A program made the translations under genes and the position numbers. Under the pieces are notes generated by a model. That model was given only the letters and a program-made list of their open reading frames with translations. It did not search any database and was not told the DNA's origin. From NCBI RefSeq assembly GCF_025655475.1, contig NZ_JAHTIK010000001.1, positions 2,641,477-2,690,870 on the forward strand: a stretch of 49,394 bases of DNA. The letters are read 5' to 3'. Shown here piece after piece: positions 9,160-19,433 of this stretch (the first letter of the stretch is position 1; the number at the start of each line of letters is the position of its first letter). This stretch comes from Kitasatospora sp. DSM 101779. GTDB lineage: Bacteria > Actinomycetota > Actinomycetes > Streptomycetales > Streptomycetaceae.

Positions 9160-9206
9160 GTCTGACGACCCCACAGCAGACGTACGAAAAAAGAGGATGT
9201 AGCACC

Positions 9207-10346
9207 ATGACTGACGCTCTGAAGCGCCTCAGCGACGAAGGCGTGGCGATCTGGCTGGACGACCTCAGCCGCGAGCGGCTCAACAGCGGCAACCTGGCCG
9301 AGCTGGTGCAGGAGAAGCACGTCGTCGGTGTCACCACCAACCCGACCATCTTCCAGAAGGCCATCGGCTCCGGCAGCGCCGCCTACGACGGCCAGCTGAC
9401 CGACCTGGCCGTCCGCAAGGTCACCGTGGACGAGGCCGTCCGCATGATCACCACCTCGGACGTGCGCGACGCGGCCGACGTGCTGCGCCCGGTCTACGAC
9501 GCCTCCAACGGCCGCGACGGCCGGGTGTCGATCGAGGTCGACCCGCGCCTGGCGCACGAGACCGCGGCCACCGTCGCCGAGGCCAAGCAGCTGTGGTGGC
9601 TGGTGGACCGCCCGAACGTGTTCATCAAGATCCCCGCCACCAAGGCCGGCCTGCCCGCCATCACCGAGGTTATCGGCCGGGGCATCAGCGTCAACGTGAC
9701 GCTGATCTTCTCGCTCGAGCGGTACCGCGCCGTGATGGACGCCTTCCTCGCCGGCCTGGAGAAGGCCAAGGCCGCCGGCCTCGACCTCTCGCAGATCGAG
9801 TCGGTCGCCTCCTTCTTCGTCTCCCGCGTGGACACCGAGATCGACAAGCGCCTCGACAAGATCGGCGGCGACGCCAAGGAGCTCCGCTCCAAGGCCGGTG
9901 TGGCCAACGCCCGCCTCGCCTACCAGGCGTACGAGGAGGTCTTCGGCTCGGTCGACGCCAAGCGCGACGGCTCGGACCGCTGGAAGGCCCTGGAGGCCGC
10001 CGGCGCCAAGCCGCAGCGCCCGCTGTGGGCCTCCACCGGCGTCAAGGACCCGAACCTGCCGGACACCCTGTACGTGACCGAGCTGGCCGCCCCGGGCACC
10101 GTCAACACCATGCCGGAAGCCACCCTCAACGCCACCGACGACCACGGCGTGGTCACCGGCGACACCATCACCCCGAACTACGCCGACGCCAAGGCCGTCA
10201 TGGACGCCGTGGCCGCGGCCGGCGTCGACTACGACGACGTCGTCCAGGTGCTCGAGGACGAGGGCGTCGAGAAGTTCGAGGCGTCCTGGAAGGAACTGCT
10301 GGACACGGTCGCGGCCTCGCTCGCCGCGCACGGCGACCAGAACTGA
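9207..10346 (+). CDS. tal: Transaldolase
   Basis: Cytosolic transaldolase of the pentose phosphate pathway (transfers dihydroxyacetone from sedoheptulose 7-phosphate to glyceraldehyde 3-phosphate through a Schiff base). 379 residues, the long actinobacterial type. The early motif [14 protein letters not shown] and the catalytic Lys in [12 protein letters not shown] are present, as are INVTLIF-like [14 protein letters not shown] and [14 protein letters not shown] 9207 follows AAGAGGA and gives the expected N-terminus [22 protein letters not shown]. It precedes zwf by 45 bp. Confidence 0.95.
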   Translation: MTDALKRLSDEGVAIWLDDLSRERLNSGNLAELVQEKHVVGVTTNPTIFQKAIGSGSAAYDGQLTDLAVRKVTVDEAVRMITTSDVRDAADVLRPVYDASNGRDGRVSIEVDPRLAHETAATVAEAKQLWWLVDRPNVFIKIPATKAGLPAITEVIGRGISVNVTLIFSLERYRAVMDAFLAGLEKAKAAGLDLSQIESVASFFVSRVDTEIDKRLDKIGGDAKELRSKAGVANARLAYQAYEEVFGSVDAKRDGSDRWKALEAAGAKPQRPLWASTGVKDPNLPDTLYVTELAAPGTVNTMPEATLNATDDHGVVTGDTITPNYADAKAVMDAVAAAGVDYDDVVQVLEDEGVEKFEASWKELLDTVAASLAAHGDQN

Positions 10347-10391
10347 CACAACTGCTCACGACCAAGCGCACGGAGAGCGGAGCCAACACCA

Positions 10392-11975
10392 GTGAGCAAC
10401 ACCCCTGCTTTTCCCGATGTCGAGGGGGCCGAGGTCGGGCAGGGTGACCCCCTGCAGCCCTCCAACCCGCTGCGCGATCCGGCCGACCGCCGGCTGCCGA
10501 GGATCGCCGGGCCGTCCGGCCTGGTGATCTTCGGCGTGACCGGCGACCTCTCGCGCAAGAAGCTCATGCCGGCCGTCTACGACCTCGCCAACCGCGGGCT
10601 GCTGCCGCCGGGCTTCTCGCTCGTCGGCTTCGCCCGCCGCGAGTGGGAGGACGAGGACTTCGCGCGGGAGGTGCACGACGCGGTCAAGGAGCACGCGCGC
10701 ACGCCGTTCCGCGAGGAGGTCTGGCAGCAGCTCGCCAAGGGCATGCGGTTCGTCCAGGGCGACTTCGGCGACGACGATGCCTTCGACACCCTGCGGAAGA
10801 CCATCGAGGACCTCGACCAGGCCCAGGGCACGGGCGGCAACTTCGCCTTCTACCTGTCGGTGCCGCCGAAGTTCTTCCCGACCGTCGTCCAGCAGCTCAA
10901 GAAGCACGGCCTGACCGACCCGCCGAAGGGCTCCTGGCGCCGCGCGGTGATCGAGAAGCCGTTCGGCCACGACCTGGCGAGCGCCCAGGAGCTGAACCGG
11001 ATCGTCCACGAGGTCTTCCCCCGGGACGAGGTCTTCCGGATCGACCACTACCTCGGCAAGGAGACCGTCCAGAACATCCTGGCGCTCCGCTTCGCCAATC
11101 AGATGTTCGAGCCGATCTGGAACCGGTCGTACGTCGACCACGTGCAGATCACCATGGCCGAGGACATCGGCATCGGCGGCCGTGCCGGCTACTACGACGG
11201 CATCGGCTCGGCCCGCGACGTCATCCAGAACCACCTGCTCCAGCTGATGGCGCTCACCGCCATCGAGGAGCCCGCGTCCTTCCACCCCAAGGCCCTGGTC
11301 GCCGAGAAGCTCAAGGTGCTCAGCGCCGTCAAGCTGCCCGCCGACCTCGGCAAGCACACCGTGCGCGGCCAGTACGCGGCCGGCTGGCAGGGCGGCGAGG
11401 AGGTCGTCGGCTACCTGGACGAGGACGGCATCAACCCCGAGTCCAAGACCGACACCTACGCGGCCATCAAGCTGGAGATCAACAACCGGCGCTGGGCCGG
11501 CGTCCCGTTCTACCTGCGGACGGGAAAGCGCCTCGGCCGCCGGGTGACCGAGATCGCGGTCGTCTTCCAGCGCGCCCCGTACCTGCCGTTCGACTCCTAC
11601 GCCACCGAGGAGCTGGGGCAGAACGCCCTGGTCATCCGGGTGCAGCCGGACGAGGGCGTCACCGTGCGGTTCGGCTCCAAGGTGCCCGGCACCGCGCTGG
11701 AGGTCCGCGACGTCACGATGGACTTCGCCTACGGCGAGTCCTTCACCGAGTCCAGCCCGGAGGCGTACGAGCGCCTGATCCTCGACGTACTGCTCGGCGA
11801 CGCCAACCTCTTCCCGCGGCACCAGGAGGTCGAGCTCTCCTGGCAGATCCTCGACCCGATCGAGCAGTACTGGGACTCCCACGGCAAGCCCGCGCAGTAC
11901 GCGGCCGGGACGTGGGGCCCGATCGAGGCTGACGAGATGCTCGCACGAGACGGCAGGAGCTGGCGCCGGCCATGA
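10392..11975 (+). CDS. zwf: Glucose-6-phosphate 1-dehydrogenase
   Basis: Oxidises glucose 6-phosphate to 6-phosphogluconolactone, the NADPH-producing entry to the pentose phosphate pathway. 527 residues. The Rossmann motif GVTGDLSRKKLMPAVYDL sits near residue 45, the active-site RIDHYLGKETVQNILALRF near residue 216, and the EKPFGHDL substrate motif just before it. An N-terminal extension of about 35 residues precedes the fold. Start GTG 10392. The last codons overlap opcA by 4 nt (ATGA), which implies translational coupling with its assembly factor. Confidence 0.96.
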   Translation: MSNTPAFPDVEGAEVGQGDPLQPSNPLRDPADRRLPRIAGPSGLVIFGVTGDLSRKKLMPAVYDLANRGLLPPGFSLVGFARREWEDEDFAREVHDAVKEHARTPFREEVWQQLAKGMRFVQGDFGDDDAFDTLRKTIEDLDQAQGTGGNFAFYLSVPPKFFPTVVQQLKKHGLTDPPKGSWRRAVIEKPFGHDLASAQELNRIVHEVFPRDEVFRIDHYLGKETVQNILALRFANQMFEPIWNRSYVDHVQITMAEDIGIGGRAGYYDGIGSARDVIQNHLLQLMALTAIEEPASFHPKALVAEKLKVLSAVKLPADLGKHTVRGQYAAGWQGGEEVVGYLDEDGINPESKTDTYAAIKLEINNRRWAGVPFYLRTGKRLGRRVTEIAVVFQRAPYLPFDSYATEELGQNALVIRVQPDEGVTVRFGSKVPGTALEVRDVTMDFAYGESFTESSPEAYERLILDVLLGDANLFPRHQEVELSWQILDPIEQYWDSHGKPAQYAAGTWGPIEADEMLARDGRSWRRP

Positions 11976-13090
11976 AGATCGACCTGACCCACACCACCTC
12001 CAGCAGGATCAACGCGGCGCTGATGGACGCCCGCCGGGCCAGCGGCTCCACCGCGGCCGGCATGGTGCTCACGCTGGTGATCGTGACCGACGAGGGCAGC
12101 GCCTACGACGCCCTCAAGGCCGCCAACGACGCCTCCCGCGAGCACCCCTCGCGCACCCTGGCGGTCATCAAGCGGGCCGGACGCTCGCCGCGCGCCCGCG
12201 CCGAGACCCGCCTGGACGCCGAGATCCTGGTCGGCAGCGACGCGGGCTCCGGGGAGACGGTCGTCCTGCGCATGCACGGCGAGCTCGCCGCGCACGCCCA
12301 GTCGGTCGTCCTGCCGCTGCTGCTGCCGGACGCCCCGGTGGTCGTCTGGTGGCCGGACAACGCCCCGCTGCACCCGGCGAACGACCCGCTCGGCGCGCTC
12401 GCGCAGCGCCGCATCACCGACGCGGTCACCGCCGAGTCCCCGGTCGGCCAGCTCGCCCAGCGGGCTGCCAGCTACACCCCCGGCGACACCGATCTCGCCT
12501 GGACCCGCATCACCGGCTGGCGCTCCATGCTGGCCGCCGCGCTCGACCAGCGGCCCACCGCGATCACCGGCGCGGTCGTCGAGGGCGAGTCGTACAACCC
12601 CAGCGTCGAACTGCTCGGCCTGTGGCTGACCAACCGGCTGCGGGTACCGGTCGAGCGGATCATCACCGGCGGCCCCGGCATCACCGCCGTCCGGCTCCGC
12701 ACCAAGGACGGCGAGATCGTCCTGGACCGTCCGGACGGCCTGATGGGCACGCTGAGCATGCCCGGCTCGCCGGACCGGATGGTCGCGCTCAAGCGCCGCG
12801 ACACCGCCGAGCTGATCGCGGAGGAGCTGCGCCGGCTCGACCCGGACGACATCTACGCGACGGCCGTCCGCACCCCGGTGGAGCGGCTGCGCGAGAAGCT
12901 GCCGGAGGAGGCCGCACCGTCGGCCGGCAGCGTCCCGGCCGAGGTCGCGGCCCCGGCCCGGGTCACCGCGAAGCTGCCGTCCGGCGAAGCGGCGGATGCG
13001 GAGCCGGCGGAGGCCGAACCCTCGGCCGGGACGGCGCCGAAGAAGCCGGCCGCCAGGAAGTCCGCTGCGCGCAAGCGGGGCGACTCGTGA
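11972..13090 (+). CDS. opcA: Glucose-6-phosphate dehydrogenase assembly protein OpcA
   Basis: Accessory protein needed for full activity of Zwf; no catalytic reaction is known. 372 residues beginning MKIDLTHTTSSRINAALM and containing VVVWWPDNAPLHP and the conserved LAWTRITGWRSMLAAALDQ. The last ~65 residues are a low-complexity Ala/Pro/Glu tail ending in Lys/Arg-Ala repeats (KKPAARKSAARKRGDS), an addition to the usual fold. It overlaps zwf upstream (ATGA) and pgl downstream (GTGA), so the three are almost certainly one translationally coupled unit. Confidence 0.93.
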   Translation: MKIDLTHTTSSRINAALMDARRASGSTAAGMVLTLVIVTDEGSAYDALKAANDASREHPSRTLAVIKRAGRSPRARAETRLDAEILVGSDAGSGETVVLRMHGELAAHAQSVVLPLLLPDAPVVVWWPDNAPLHPANDPLGALAQRRITDAVTAESPVGQLAQRAASYTPGDTDLAWTRITGWRSMLAAALDQRPTAITGAVVEGESYNPSVELLGLWLTNRLRVPVERIITGGPGITAVRLRTKDGEIVLDRPDGLMGTLSMPGSPDRMVALKRRDTAELIAEELRRLDPDDIYATAVRTPVERLREKLPEEAAPSAGSVPAEVAAPARVTAKLPSGEAADAEPAEAEPSAGTAPKKPAARKSAARKRGDS

Positions 13091-13875
13091 CGGCGGCGAC
13101 CCCGCAGCTGGTGGTGCACCGGGACAAGGAGCTGATGGCGCAGGCCGCGGCGGCCCGGCTGATCACCCGCATCGTCGACGCCCAGTCCGCCCGCGGCACC
13201 GCCTCGGTGGTGCTGACGGGCGGGCGGAACGGCAACGCCCTGCTGGCCGCGATCGCCGCCTCCCCGGCGCGCGACGCGGTCGACTGGGCGCGGCTCGACC
13301 TCTGGTGGGGCGACGAGCGCTTCGTCCCCGCCGGCGACCCGGACCGCAACGCCGTCCAGGCCCGCGCCGAGCTCCTCGACCGCGTCCCGCTGGACCCGGC
13401 CCGGGTGCACGAGATGCAGGCCTCGGACGGCGTGGACGGCTCGGACGTCGAGGCGGCCGCCGCCCGGTACGCCGAGGAGCTCGCCAAGGCCGCCGGGCCC
13501 GGCGAGCACGCCGGGGTGCCGGCCTTCGACGTGCTGCTGCTCGGCGTCGGCCCGGACACCCACGTCGCCTCGCTCTTCCCGGAGCACCCCGGTGTCCGGG
13601 AGACCGAGCGCACCGTGATCGGTGTCCGCGGCGCCCCGAAGCCGCCGCCCACCCGGATCTCGCTCACCCTCCCGGCGATCCGGGCGGCCCGCGAGGTCTG
13701 GCTGCTCGCGGCCGGCGAGGACAAGGCGGCGGCGGTCTCCCTCGCCCTGCGGGGCCCCGGGGAGCTCCAGGCGCCCGCCTCCGGCGCGTACGGCACCGCC
13801 CGGACCCTCTGGCTGCTCGACCGCTCCGCGGCGTCCGAGCTGCCGCCCCAGCTGTACCCGCCCGCCTCGGCCTGA
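13087..13875 (+). CDS. pgl: 6-phosphogluconolactonase
   Basis: Hydrolyses 6-phosphogluconolactone made by Zwf. 262 residues, SugarP isomerase/DevB type. Motifs are LTGGRNGNALLAAI near residue 40, the signature LWWGDERFVPAGDPDRNA near residue 74, and LLLGVGPDTHVASLFPEHP near residue 154. The GTG start overlaps the opcA stop in GTGA; no other start gives this N-terminus. A strong hairpin follows the stop, ending the block. Confidence 0.94.
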   Translation: MTAATPQLVVHRDKELMAQAAAARLITRIVDAQSARGTASVVLTGGRNGNALLAAIAASPARDAVDWARLDLWWGDERFVPAGDPDRNAVQARAELLDRVPLDPARVHEMQASDGVDGSDVEAAAARYAEELAKAAGPGEHAGVPAFDVLLLGVGPDTHVASLFPEHPGVRETERTVIGVRGAPKPPPTRISLTLPAIRAAREVWLLAAGEDKAAAVSLALRGPGELQAPASGAYGTARTLWLLDRSAASELPPQLYPPASA

Positions 13876-13896
13876 GGAGGCCCGCGGCACGCACGT

Positions 13897-13929
13897 GCGC
13901 CCCGCCGGACGTCCTGTCCGGCGGGGCGC
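13897..13929. terminator. Bidirectional hairpin between pgl and acyltransferase
   Basis: Perfect 14-bp stem GCGCCCCGCCGGAC (13897-13910), GTCCT loop, complement at 13916-13929, between convergent genes. Confidence 0.85.
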
Positions 13930-13943
13930 GCGTATGTGCGGGG

Positions 13944-15089
13944 TCAGGCCGTGGCCGGGGCGGGTGCCCGCTCCTCGGTGGCCGGCCCGGTCCCCGCCAC
14001 GGGCTCCGAGGCGGGCGGGGTCGGCCGGCCCGCGGCGCCGCGGGCGTCCAGCCGCTCGATCAGCTTCCGGCCGAGGACGATCATCGGCTGCTCGACCCGG
14101 TGGTACAGCACGTCCGCCGCGAGCAGCGCGACGGCCACCACCGCCAGACCCGCGACAGGGGAGCCGTGATGCAGCTTCGGCGCCATGCCGAAGACCGCGG
14201 ACGCGGCCAGCACCTGCACCAGGTAGAGGCCGTACGAGCGCTCGCCGACGAAGACCAGCGGGCGGCGGGAGAGGATCCAGCGCCCCGCTCCCGGACCGAG
14301 GAGCGAGGGCAGCAGCAGCGCCACACCCACGCCGTAGACCACGACGGTGTGGCGCTGGCCGTGCAGGGCTTCGGTGAGCCGGGGCACCGACAGGTGCAGC
14401 ACCACGAACGCGGCCCCCGCCACGGCCCCGACCGCGGGATGGGTCAACGGGGCGAGCAGCGCGAACCCGCGCCGGCTGTGCAGGACCAGGGCCAGCAGGG
14501 CGCCGGTCATCAGCACCGCGTAGTGGACGGCCAGCGACTCCCACGCCGCGGAGAACGGCACCAGCAGCACCGCGATGCCGAGCAGCGCCACCGGGATCCG
14601 CAGCCGGAGCGCGACCGCGCCGGCCAGGATCAGCGCCAGCGGCCAGACCAGGTAGAACTTCTGCTCGATGCCGATCGTCCAGGAATGGAGGAACGGCGTG
14701 CCGGCGGCCACGTCGTACTCGTTGAGGAAGGTCGCGTAGTGCGGCAGGTGGTCGCGCAGCAGCGTCCATCCCCCGCCGTTGCGGTACTGGGTGACCACCG
14801 TCGCCGCCAGCACCACGTAGTAGAGGGGCATGATGCGGAAGATCCGGCGCAGGTAGAAGTCACGCAGGGATATCCGACCGGTCCGGTCCCGTTCGCGGAG
14901 CATCAGCGTGGTGATCAGGAACCCGGAGACCACGAAGAAGACGTGCACCCCGATCCAGCCGGAGAGGAACGCCGCGCGCGGACCCGCGAAGTGGAAGAGC
15001 ACCACGATCACCGCGGCGAAGGCGCGCAGACCGTCGAGCGCGTCGAACCTGCGCATCCCCAGGTACTCGGCGTGGGTCAGCTTGCGCAC
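13944..15089 (-). CDS. Acyltransferase 3 family membrane protein
   Basis: 381-residue OafA-like O-acyltransferase with ten or so membrane helices. The N-terminus FDALDGLRAFAAVIVVLFHF has the family's Arg and His; FFVVSGFLITTLMLRE and DFYLRRIFRIMPLYYVV are the next conserved blocks. The last ~30 residues are Ala/Pro-rich. Substrate unknown; cell-surface glycan or lipid acylation is the usual role. It sits between pgl and the rbpA-like gene. From memory, S. coelicolor has pgi near this place, so this may be a lineage-specific insertion. It starts 94 bp from the rbpA-like gene, on the same strand. Confidence 0.85.
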   Translation of the reverse strand: MRKLTHAEYLGMRRFDALDGLRAFAAVIVVLFHFAGPRAAFLSGWIGVHVFFVVSGFLITTLMLRERDRTGRISLRDFYLRRIFRIMPLYYVVLAATVVTQYRNGGGWTLLRDHLPHYATFLNEYDVAAGTPFLHSWTIGIEQKFYLVWPLALILAGAVALRLRIPVALLGIAVLLVPFSAAWESLAVHYAVLMTGALLALVLHSRRGFALLAPLTHPAVGAVAGAAFVVLHLSVPRLTEALHGQRHTVVVYGVGVALLLPSLLGPGAGRWILSRRPLVFVGERSYGLYLVQVLAASAVFGMAPKLHHGSPVAGLAVVAVALLAADVLYHRVEQPMIVLGRKLIERLDARGAAGRPTPPASEPVAGTGPATEERAPAPATA

Positions 15090-15140
15090 GGGTCACTCCA
15101 GGTCGGTGCTACGGGGGACGACTCGCCGGGAGACAGCGTG

Positions 15141-15170
15141 AAGGGCGCCGCCGTCACCGGCGGCGCCCTT
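15141..15170 (-). terminator. Hairpin after rbpA-like gene
   Basis: Perfect 13-bp stem AAGGGCGCCGCCG (15141-15153), 4-nt loop, complement 15158-15170, just beyond the stop of the minus-strand gene ending at 15183. Confidence 0.8.
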
Positions 15171-15182
15171 CGCGTGCTCTCC

Positions 15183-15518
15183 TCAGATCTCGCCGCGGAG
15201 CTTGGCCAGCGCCTCGGCGAGGATCGCCTCGCCGTCGGCGTCGGTCCGGCGCTCGCGCACGTAGGCGAGGTGGGTCTTGTACGGCTCGTTGCGGGCCGGG
15301 GCCGGGGGGTTGTGCTCGTCCTGGCCTGCCGGGAACCCGCAGCGCGGGCAGTCCCAGGTCTCCGGGATCGCCGCCTCGGCGGCGAAACTGGGGCGCGTCT
15401 CGTGCTTGTTCGCGCACCAGAAGGAGATCCGGTTACGGGGGGCGGACTCGCCGCGCTCCGCCTCGCCCATGGGGCCTGCGCCGACTCTGCTTCCTCGGAT
15501 GGCGTTGCCACTTGCCAC
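15183..15518 (-). CDS. rbpA: RNA polymerase-binding protein, RbpA family
   Basis: 111-residue actinobacterial RNA polymerase-binding factor that stimulates the principal sigma factor. N-terminal ASGNAIRGSRVG resembles the RbpA core-binding tail; the zinc-type motif is C-x3-H (WCANKHET) followed by CPRCG; the C-terminus THLAYVRERRTDADGEAILAEALAKLR matches the sigma-interacting helices. It differs from the classic S. coelicolor RbpA (which has KPARTHWDMLMERR) and matches the secG-linked paralogue that I recall being called RbpB; automated pipelines name both RbpA. GTG 15518 has AGGGAG upstream. Confidence 0.85.
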   Translation of the reverse strand: MASGNAIRGSRVGAGPMGEAERGESAPRNRISFWCANKHETRPSFAAEAAIPETWDCPRCGFPAGQDEHNPPAPARNEPYKTHLAYVRERRTDADGEAILAEALAKLRGEI

Positions 15519-15583
15519 GGTTGGACTCCCTGCGTGCTGGTGCCGCCCGGCCGCGGCTGTGCGGACGGTGGCGAAGTCGTCCT

Positions 15584-15589
15584 AGTGTA
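15584..15589 (-). promoter_or_regulatory. Possible -10 element for rbpA-like gene
   Basis: TACACT on the minus strand, about 65 nt upstream of the GTG. No clear -35 box; no SigR-type GGAAT/GTT pair was found. Confidence 0.3.
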
Positions 15590-15670
15590 AGCGGGAGTTA
15601 AAGCTCTGCCACCACCGCCTGCCGGACCGGGCGCCGAGCGGCCCGCCGGGGGCCGGACGGGACGTCAGAG

Positions 15671-15904
15671 CTACTTGTACTTGAGCAGCAGGCTCAGCAC
15701 CACGATGCAGGCGAACCAGGCGATGCCCACGAGGATCGTGATGCGGTCGAGGTTCCGCTCGGCCACCGCGGAGCCGCCGCCGGTGGACATCGCGCCACCG
15801 CCGAACATGTCGGACAGGCCGCCGCCCTTCCCCTTGTGCAGCAGCACCAGGAGGATCATCAGCAGGCTGAAGATGATCAGGGCAATCGAGAACCCGAGAA
15901 CCAC
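15671..15904 (-). CDS. secG: Preprotein translocase subunit SecG
   Basis: Small membrane subunit of the SecYEG protein-export channel. From GTG 15904 it is 77 residues: helix one LGFSIALIIFSLLMILLVLL, the conserved cytosolic loop HKGKGGGLSDMFGGG, then helix two ITILVGIAWFACIVVLSLLL. A longer frame runs upstream to 15970 but adds a Arg-rich, non-conserved stretch, so I use 15904. It follows tpiA on the minus strand with a hairpin between, as in other streptomycetes. Confidence 0.93.
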   Translation of the reverse strand: MVLGFSIALIIFSLLMILLVLLHKGKGGGLSDMFGGGAMSTGGGSAVAERNLDRITILVGIAWFACIVVLSLLLKYK

Positions 15905-15936
15905 GGCGGGACCAACTCTCTCGTATCTTCGGCGAA

Positions 15937-15968
15937 GGGGCCGGGCCGCGTGGAAGCGGTCCGGCCCC
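15937..15968 (-). terminator. Hairpin after tpiA
   Basis: 13-bp stem GGGGCCGGGCCGC (15937-15949) with complement 15956-15968 (one G-U pair) and a 6-nt loop, between the tpiA stop and secG start. Confidence 0.75.
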
Positions 15969-15992
15969 AAAGCCTACGTTGCTGCGGCGGCG

Positions 15993-16778
15993 TTAGCCTA
16001 CTGCCTGCTCGCGGTAGCGCACGATCTTGACGAACTCCTCGGCGTCCAGCGAGGCCCCGCCGATCAGACCGCCGTCGATGTCGGGCTTGGCCATCAGGCC
16101 GGCCGCGCTGGAGGACTTCACCGAACCGCCGTACAGGATGCGGACCTTGCCGGCCAGCTCCGCGTCGTACAGCTCGGCCAGGCGGGCGCGGATCGCCCCG
16201 CAGACCTCCTGGGCGTCCTCCGGGGTCGCCACCTCACCGGTGCCGATCGCCCAGACCGGCTCGTACGCGACGACGACCGTCTCCGCGTCCGAGGCCGGCA
16301 CGCCCTCCAGCGCACCGTCCAGCTGCGCCAGGGTGTACTCGACGTGGGTGCCCGCCTTGCGGACGTCCAGCGGCTCGCCGATGCACAGGATCGGGGTGAT
16401 CCCGCTGCGGTAGGCGGCCTTCACCTTGGCGTTGACGATCTCCTCGTTCTCGCCGTGGTACTGGCGGCGCTCCGAGTGGCCGATCACCGCGTAGGTGCAC
16501 TTCAGCTTGGAGAGCATCGGGCCGGAGACCTCGCCGGTGTAGGCACCGGAGTCGTGCTGCGAGATGTCCTGCGAGCCGTACTTGATCTTCAGCTTGTCGC
16601 CGTCGACCAGCGTCTGCACCGACCGCAGGTCGGTGAACGGGGTCAGTACGGCGACCTCGACGGCCTCGTAGTCCTTGTCGGCCAGCGCGAAGGCCAGCTT
16701 CTGGGTGTGCTGGATGGCCTCGAGGTGGTTGAGGTTCATCTTCCAGTTGCCCGCCATCAGCGGGAGGCGCTCAGTCAT
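15993..16778 (-). CDS. tpiA: Triosephosphate isomerase
   Basis: Interconverts dihydroxyacetone phosphate and glyceraldehyde 3-phosphate in glycolysis. 261 residues, TIM barrel. Active-site residues are all visible: Lys in AGNWKMNL, His in [12 protein letters not shown], Glu in [16 protein letters not shown], and the phosphate loop [11 protein letters not shown] 16778 lies 4 nt after the pgk stop and has GAGGAA directly before it, so pgk and tpiA are one transcript. Longer in-frame starts would overlap pgk and add unrelated residues. Confidence 0.95.
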   Translation of the reverse strand: MTERLPLMAGNWKMNLNHLEAIQHTQKLAFALADKDYEAVEVAVLTPFTDLRSVQTLVDGDKLKIKYGSQDISQHDSGAYTGEVSGPMLSKLKCTYAVIGHSERRQYHGENEEIVNAKVKAAYRSGITPILCIGEPLDVRKAGTHVEYTLAQLDGALEGVPASDAETVVVAYEPVWAIGTGEVATPEDAQEVCGAIRARLAELYDAELAGKVRILYGGSVKSSSAAGLMAKPDIDGGLIGGASLDAEEFVKIVRYREQAVG

Positions 16779-16782
16779 TTCC

Positions 16783-17988
16783 TCAGCCTTCCAGGGCGGC
16801 GAGACCGGGGAGGGTCTTGCCCTCCAGGTACTCGAGGCTTGCGCCACCGCCGGTCGAGATGTGCCCGAACTCCGTCTCGTCGAAGCCCAGGGTGCGGACG
16901 GCCGCGGCGGAGTCGCCGCCGCCGACCACGGTGAACGCGTCGCTGTCCAGCAGCGCCTGGGCCACGGCCCGGGTGCCGTCGGCGAACGCCGGGTGCTCGA
17001 AGACGCCCATCGGGCCGTTCCAGAACACGGTCTTTGCGTCGGCGATCTTCTCGGCGAACAGCTGCGCCGTCCGCGGGCCGATGTCCAGGCCCAGCGCGCC
17101 GTCCGGGATCGCCTCCACGTCGACCACCTGGTAGTCGTCCACCGGGGCCTGGTTCTTCACGTCCGGGAACGAGCCGGACACCGCGGTGTCCACCGGGATC
17201 ACGAACTCCACGCCCTGCTCGGCGCCGCGCTTCAGGTAGTCCTGGACGACCGGGATCTGGTCCTCCTGCAGCAGCGAGGCACCGACGCCGTGGCCCTGGG
17301 CCGCGATGAAGGTGTACATCATGCCGCCGCCGATGAGGATCTTGTCGGCCTTGCCCAGCAGGTTCTCGATCACGCCGACCTTGTCGGAGACCTTCGACCC
17401 GCCGAGCACCACCACGTACGGGCGCTCGACCTCGTCGGTGAGGCGCTTCAGCACCCCCACCTCGGTGGCGATCAGGTCGCCGACCGCGTGCGGCAGCCGG
17501 GCCGGCAGGTCGAACACCGAGGCGTGCTTGCGGTGCACCGCGCCGAAGCCGTCGCCCACGTAGAGGTCGGCCAGGGCGGCCAGCTCGTCGGCGAAGGCGC
17601 CGCGCTCGGCGTCGTCCTTGGCGGTCTCGCCCGCGTTGAAGCGCAGGTTCTCCAGCAGCGTGACCTCGCCGTCGGCCAGGGCGGCGACAGTGGCCTTCGC
17701 GCTCTCGCCCACGGTGTCGGTGGCGAAGGACACCGGGACACCGAGGATCTCACCGAGGCGGACGGCCACCGGCGCGAGGGAGTACTGCGGGTCGGGCTCG
17801 CCCTTCGGGCGGCCCAGGTGCGAGGCGACGACCACCTTGGCGCCGGCCTGCACCAGCTTGGCGATGGTCGGTGCGACGGCGCGGATCCGGCCGTCGTCGG
17901 TGATCGTCCCGCCGGACAGCGGCACGTTCAGGTCGGCGCGGACGAACACCCGCTTGCCGGCGACCTGGAGGTCTTCGATCGTCTTCAC
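16783..17988 (-). CDS. pgk: Phosphoglycerate kinase
   Basis: Glycolytic ATP-forming enzyme converting 1,3-bisphosphoglycerate to 3-phosphoglycerate. 401 residues. The N-terminus [20 protein letters not shown] carries the substrate-binding RADLNVPL; later come [21 protein letters not shown] and the nucleotide loop [14 protein letters not shown] 17988 with GGGAG upstream gives this canonical N-terminus; the frame is open further but encodes Arg/Pro-rich noise. Middle gene of gap-pgk-tpiA. Confidence 0.95.
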   Translation of the reverse strand: MKTIEDLQVAGKRVFVRADLNVPLSGGTITDDGRIRAVAPTIAKLVQAGAKVVVASHLGRPKGEPDPQYSLAPVAVRLGEILGVPVSFATDTVGESAKATVAALADGEVTLLENLRFNAGETAKDDAERGAFADELAALADLYVGDGFGAVHRKHASVFDLPARLPHAVGDLIATEVGVLKRLTDEVERPYVVVLGGSKVSDKVGVIENLLGKADKILIGGGMMYTFIAAQGHGVGASLLQEDQIPVVQDYLKRGAEQGVEFVIPVDTAVSGSFPDVKNQAPVDDYQVVDVEAIPDGALGLDIGPRTAQLFAEKIADAKTVFWNGPMGVFEHPAFADGTRAVAQALLDSDAFTVVGGGDSAAAVRTLGFDETEFGHISTGGGASLEYLEGKTLPGLAALEG

Positions 17989-18079
17989 GGTCTTGGGTCT
18001 CCCGAGGAAGGTGGTGCGTGTCGGCGGCACGGCGGCGGGCCACCAGGAACACGACGGGCGAGGGTCGGGACGCGAAGCG

Positions 18080-18111
18080 GGGGCCCGGACGGCGTCAGCC
18101 TTCCGGGCCCC
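18080..18111 (-). terminator. Hairpin between gap and pgk
   Basis: 10-bp stem GGGGCCCGGA (18080-18089) with complement 18102-18111, extendable past a one-base bulge; 12-nt loop. It may partly uncouple gap expression from pgk-tpiA. Confidence 0.6.
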
Positions 18112-18143
18112 GCACCTCACATCACGTCAGCTCCCGCGCAGGG

Positions 18144-19403
<1,260 letters not shown>

Positions 19404-19433
19404 ATATGTGTCCGAATAGCGCGACACGGATTG

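Noticed and set aside
6976..9174. Long open frame on the minus strand across tkt
   Set aside because: It is antisense to a complete, canonical transketolase and its Gly/Val/Arg/Asp-rich product is typical of GC-rich antisense frames.
15519..15670. SigR-type promoter for the rbpA-like gene
   Set aside because: No GGAAT...GTT pair at the required spacing; only a weak housekeeping -10 is visible.
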